This document shows positions 5,546-7,852 of a stretch of 7,852 bases of DNA, in pieces. The notes under the pieces were generated by a model, which saw only the letters and a list, made by a program, of their open reading frames with translations, did not search any database and had not been told where the DNA came from. Positions within the stretch are counted from its first letter, which is position 1. Every line of letters starts with the position of its first letter. Position numbers and translations under genes: made by a program. Source of the stretch: Dysgonomonas sp. UBA5412 (GTDB lineage: Bacteria > Bacteroidota > Bacteroidia > Bacteroidales > Dysgonomonadaceae); NCBI GenBank assembly GCA_002409595.1, contig DHNQ01000004.1, forward strand, positions 1 through 7,852. Reading direction: 5' to 3'.

Positions 5546-6268
5546 TTACCCCTTCAATACTGACCCGATAATCTGATGCACATTTTTTATCAGGTCGGGT
5601 AAATCGTCTGAAGTCAACCCTTCAGTAGGAATAGGATCGTGAAAGGTAAGCGATATAGCTGCCGGATTCATTCTCCACGAATGTATTGGCAATACTTTGT
5701 AAGCTCCGTCTATACTTATTGGCACTATTGGCAGTTTGAGGCTCATTGCAGTCTGAAATGCCCCTTTCTTAAACTCAGCCATCTTGCCATCGGGTGTTCG
5801 GTGACCTTCGGGAAATACTACGGTCGACATTCCATCGCGAAGCGTATCCCTTGTCTGTCTCATGGTTTCCACAATGCCCTTGCGACTACTTTGATCTACA
5901 AATACATGACCTGCCTTCTTGGATGCAAAACCCACAAGCGGCATTTTTCGGAGAGCTTGTTTCATCAGCCATTTGAAGTTATGCCCTAGATAGCCATATA
6001 CTAGAAATATGTCGAATGCTCCCTGATGATTTGCTACAAAGACATACGACTGACTTTTGCTAAGTAATGGATTTCTTTTTACTCTTATTCGCAGCAAGGC
6101 TGCCGTGCAGACAAACCGTCCCCAAATGACTCCGGGATAATATCCCCAAAATTTGTTGTTGCCCAAGGTAGAGCCTATTATAATAGTTAATGTACACCAA
6201 ATGGTAGACAAAATAAGTAGTGGGACAAATATCAACCACTGATAAATAAGATAGAGTACTGTCTTCAT
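5546..6268 (-). CDS. plsC: 1-acyl-sn-glycerol-3-phosphate acyltransferase
   Basis: A 240-residue membrane-associated enzyme of the usual PlsC length. It transfers an acyl chain to the sn-2 position of lysophosphatidic acid to make phosphatidic acid, the precursor of membrane phospholipids, at the inner face of the cytoplasmic membrane. Seen: N-terminal hydrophobic segments (about residues 4-32); motif I N80-H81-QGAF-D86, the catalytic H-x4-D; motif II around KAGHVFVDQSSRKG (118-131); motif III FPEGHRT (152-158); and motif IV VPISIDGAYKVLP (182-194). The glutamate and arginine of motif III, which bind the glycerol phosphate, are present; the usual T of FPEGTR is H here. The ATG at 6268 is the first start and gives the full N-terminal anchor. 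The gene is monocistronic, with its own likely promoter (6279-6286) overlapped by an inverted repeat. Ornithine-lipid or other acyltransferases share the fold, but PlsC is the best call. Confidence 0.93.
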   Translation of the reverse strand: MKTVLYLIYQWLIFVPLLILSTIWCTLTIIIGSTLGNNKFWGYYPGVIWGRFVCTAALLRIRVKRNPLLSKSQSYVFVANHQGAFDIFLVYGYLGHNFKWLMKQALRKMPLVGFASKKAGHVFVDQSSRKGIVETMRQTRDTLRDGMSTVVFPEGHRTPDGKMAEFKKGAFQTAMSLKLPIVPISIDGAYKVLPIHSWRMNPAAISLTFHDPIPTEGLTSDDLPDLIKNVHQIIGSVLKG

Positions 6269-6278
6269 AATTTGGTTT

Positions 6279-6286
6279 CAAATATA
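6279..6286 (-). promoter_or_regulatory. Candidate plsC -7 box (TATATTTG)
   Basis: Read on the minus strand this is an exact TAnnTTTG match 10 nt before the plsC ATG. Transcription would start only about five nt ahead of the start codon, so the mRNA would be nearly leaderless. No clear -33 box is seen; the place is taken by the inverted repeat at 6285-6308. Confidence 0.45.
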
Positions 6287-6308
6287 ACTGTTTAAATTAA
6301 AACAGTTA
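6285..6308. repeat. 9-bp inverted repeat upstream of plsC, possible operator
   Basis: TAACTGTTT (6285-6293) is the exact complement of AAACAGTTA (6300-6308), with a 6-nt spacer AAATTA. It overlaps the proposed -7 box of plsC by two bases and fills its -33/-7 spacer. This suits a dimeric repressor site; its lack of a flanking T run on the minus strand makes a terminator unlikely. Confidence 0.5.
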
Positions 6309-6537
6309 TGCTTTTGAATATTTTTTTATTCAATAATTTATTCGAATCTTAAATATTTCTTCATAAGGAAATGCTTTGTATGCTGATTATCAGATGTATA
6401 TGTCTATGTGTGCTATTTGATTTCGGTTTATTACTCTATATATAAAAATATTAGTGTTAAAATTCGATTAGCTGTGAACAATTTCTCACTAAGATGGTTT
6501 TATGTTTGTGTAGTTTTGTAAAGTTTGTGTTAAGGTT

Positions 6538-6578
6538 GGAAAGTCAGCGAAGAGATTTTGCGGACTTTCCGTTTTTTT
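6538..6578 (+). terminator. Orphan intrinsic terminator on the + strand
   Basis: GGAAAGTC (6538-6545) pairs perfectly with GACTTTCC (6563-6570). Beyond one mismatch the stem continues inward (6547-6551 with 6557-6561, one G·T pair). G and then seven T (6572-6578) follow on the + strand. On the minus strand no T run follows, so it does not look built to end the threonine aldolase mRNA. No + strand gene precedes it, which hints at a short + strand RNA. Confidence 0.7.
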
Positions 6579-6607
6579 ATAAGGATAGTAAACTCAAAAA
6601 ATGAATA

Positions 6608-7633
6608 TTACTGCATTTCTTTCAATGTTGAGATAAATTTCTCTACGACTTCTTCGGGGGTAGCCCACGAGGTGATAAATCTTACAGCCGAATGATCTTC
6701 GTCAATTATATTCCAAAGTAAACATCCATAATCGTCTTGCATATGCTTTACCATTTGATTTGGCAAAACGGGGAATACCTGATTTGTATCCGATTCTATT
6801 AGCAAAGGATATTTCATTTCGGCAAAAGCCTTTGACAATTTTTCTGCCATACGATTAGCATGATCTGCCAGATCGAATATCAGATTGTTGCGCAGCAAGC
6901 AGTCGAATTGTATTCCCATCACGCGCCCTTTTGCAGTAAGTGCTCCACGCTGTTTAAGATGATATTTGAAATCTTGTTTAAGTTCGGGATTCGATATTAC
7001 CACAGCCTCTCCAAGCAAAGCCCCGCATTTAGTTCCTCCTATATAAAATACATCAGTCAGAGCCGCAATATCGGCAAGCGTCAGGTCGTTTGATGGAGCA
7101 GTCAGAGCCATCGGCAACCGAGCTCCATCCATATATAAAATAAGGTCGTTTGCTTTGCAGAAAGTATGTAGTTCGGTCAGTTCCTGTTTGGTGTACACTG
7201 TGCCCAATTCAGTGGAGTTTGATATATAGACAGCTCTTGTGCGCACTACGTGATATCCTCTTACTTTGTTGAGGAATGGCTCTATATCCTTCGGGCGTAA
7301 CTTTCCATCGTGAGTTACGGCAGCTTCCACTTTGTGCCCGGTAGCTTCTATCGCACCCGCTTCGTTGCTGAATATATGCCCTGTCTGTGCAGATATTACC
7401 GACTCGAACGGACGCAGAAAGGATGATAAAACGACAAGATTAGTCAACGTGCCTCCGGCTATCAGATGTACATCTGCTTGACTGGCTGTCAGATCGCGGA
7501 TAATGGTTGTTGCACTGCGCGAATAATCGTCGTCTCCATATCCATTCTGTTGTACGAGATTAGTTTCTGATAGTACTTTTAGTATAGCGGGGTGGCATCC
7601 TTCGCTATAATCGTTTGCAAAACTGTATATCAT
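6608..7633 (-). CDS. ltaE: Low-specificity L-threonine aldolase (PLP-dependent)
   Basis: A 341-residue cytosolic enzyme of fold-type I, full length for the family. It cleaves L-threonine or L-allo-threonine to glycine and acetaldehyde, contributing to glycine supply or threonine breakdown. Seen: the N-terminal FANDYSEGCHPAIL; GYGDD (31-35); the phosphate-binding GGTLTN (60-65); H86 in QTGHIF, which stacks on the cofactor ring; D169 with the following GAR in YMDGARL, which binds the pyridine nitrogen; and K202 in GGTKCG, the Schiff-base lysine. All main active-site residues are present. SNSTELGTVY (138-147) is the family's substrate-binding stretch. The start ATG at 7633 precedes the conserved N terminus directly. 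A close relative acting on phenylserine or beta-hydroxy amino acids cannot be excluded. The gene is divergent from that at 7809 and has a good -7 box upstream. Confidence 0.93.
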   Translation of the reverse strand: MIYSFANDYSEGCHPAILKVLSETNLVQQNGYGDDDYSRSATTIIRDLTASQADVHLIAGGTLTNLVVLSSFLRPFESVISAQTGHIFSNEAGAIEATGHKVEAAVTHDGKLRPKDIEPFLNKVRGYHVVRTRAVYISNSTELGTVYTKQELTELHTFCKANDLILYMDGARLPMALTAPSNDLTLADIAALTDVFYIGGTKCGALLGEAVVISNPELKQDFKYHLKQRGALTAKGRVMGIQFDCLLRNNLIFDLADHANRMAEKLSKAFAEMKYPLLIESDTNQVFPVLPNQMVKHMQDDYGCLLWNIIDEDHSAVRFITSWATPEEVVEKFISTLKEMQ

Positions 7634-7658
7634 TGTTTTTTTAGTTTAATAATAAGAT

Positions 7659-7666
7659 CAAAGGTA
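7659..7666 (-). promoter_or_regulatory. Candidate -7 box (TACCTTTG) for the threonine aldolase gene
   Basis: Read on the minus strand this is an exact TAnnTTTG match, 25 nt before the ATG at 7633, giving a leader of about 20 nt. No clear TTTG -33 box stands at the usual distance, which is common for this phylum. Confidence 0.5.
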
Positions 7667-7808
7667 TGAAATTCTGTTTTAGACCGATGTTTACTTTATT
7701 TAAATAATCGTGTAATTATTATGTGAATTACTTATTTTATAACAAAAGTTTAGTTAAATTTACCATTTGGAGAAAGAGCTATAATACTAACTTAAAACAA
7801 CAAACTAC

Positions 7809-7852
7809 ATGGGAACTTTTAGACTACCTGCGAAAAGTAAGAAGAAGATTAA
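7809..7852 (+). CDS. Start of an unidentified gene, cut by the window edge
   Basis: An ATG at 7809 opens a frame that stays open to the window end, giving MGTFRLPAKSKKKI. It follows an A-rich, Shine-Dalgarno-less leader of the kind seen before the other genes. The visible part is basic and not enough to assign a family. It would be divergent from the threonine aldolase gene, with a 175-nt shared upstream region. Confidence 0.45.
   Translation, partial: MGTFRLPAKSKKKI

Larger units (their letters stand above)
6269..6607. other. Gene-free interval between plsC and the threonine aldolase gene
   Basis: No coding frame is supported. Besides the plsC control elements it holds a small hairpin, TTGAATA (6314-6320) with TATTCAA (6327-6333), two + strand -7-like octamers (TATGTTTG at 6501-6508 and TAGTTTTG at 6511-6518), a repeated GTTTGTGT (6504-6511 and 6523-6530), and a + strand terminator (6538-6578). 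Confidence 0.5.

Noticed and set aside
5639..5989. Open frames on the + strand opposite plsC
   Set aside because: The minus strand encodes all four acyltransferase motifs; the + strand frames are shadows.
7780..7785. TATAAT as a promoter for the gene at 7809
   Set aside because: It is a perfect E. coli-type -10, but this phylum uses TAnnTTTG, and no matching upstream element is present. It is likely chance in AT-rich DNA.
1..7852. CRISPR array, tRNA or rRNA gene, insertion sequence
   Set aside because: No regularly spaced repeats, cloverleaf-like sequence, rRNA-like stretch, transposase or terminal inverted repeat pair was seen.

Overview
The window reads as chromosomal DNA of an AT-rich member of the Bacteroidota, probably a Dysgonomonas-like gut or environmental Bacteroidales. 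The evidence is inference from sequence. Most genes lack a Shine-Dalgarno sequence. Several -7 boxes fit the phylum pattern TAnnTTTG. The protein families are also typical of the phylum: a DUF922-like secreted protein, DUF2461, a DUF2582 winged helix and a short PlsC.

Layout. Positions 1-389 hold the 3' part of a tspO-type gene (+). It converges, across a bidirectional hairpin terminator, on a secreted DUF922-like protein (480-1055, -) whose HExxH zinc motif appears to be lost. A DUF2461 gene (1319-1984, +) and a small DUF2582 winged-helix gene (2329-2559, +) follow. The latter ends in a very strong intrinsic terminator (2597-2661). After about 330 bases without a gene, which contain a 50-bp-spaced direct repeat built around a perfect palindrome, comes a five-gene + strand cluster (2990-5477). 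Its products are an acidic protein of unknown function, a two-helix membrane protein, a phage-type replisome organizer, a DnaC-like AAA+ helicase loader overlapping it by 14 nt, and a sigma-70-like protein. The cluster converges on plsC (5546-6268, -). Next is a gene-poor gap with an unexplained + strand terminator, then a low-specificity threonine aldolase gene (6608-7633, -). The first 14 codons of a divergent gene (7809 onward, +) close the window.

How the genes work together. The flanking genes look like ordinary housekeeping or stand-alone loci: membrane tryptophan-rich sensor, phospholipid synthesis, amino-acid metabolism. The central cluster is the exceptional part. Its organizer/loader pair is the type that phages and integrative elements use to load a replicative helicase at their origin, here joined to a sigma-like protein. 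No integrase, relaxase, primase, helicase, capsid gene or flanking att-like repeat is visible within the window. It is either a remnant or core of a mobile element or a domesticated replication/transcription module, and it is the best candidate for something undescribed. Its regulatory input is probably the palindrome-bearing repeat region upstream.
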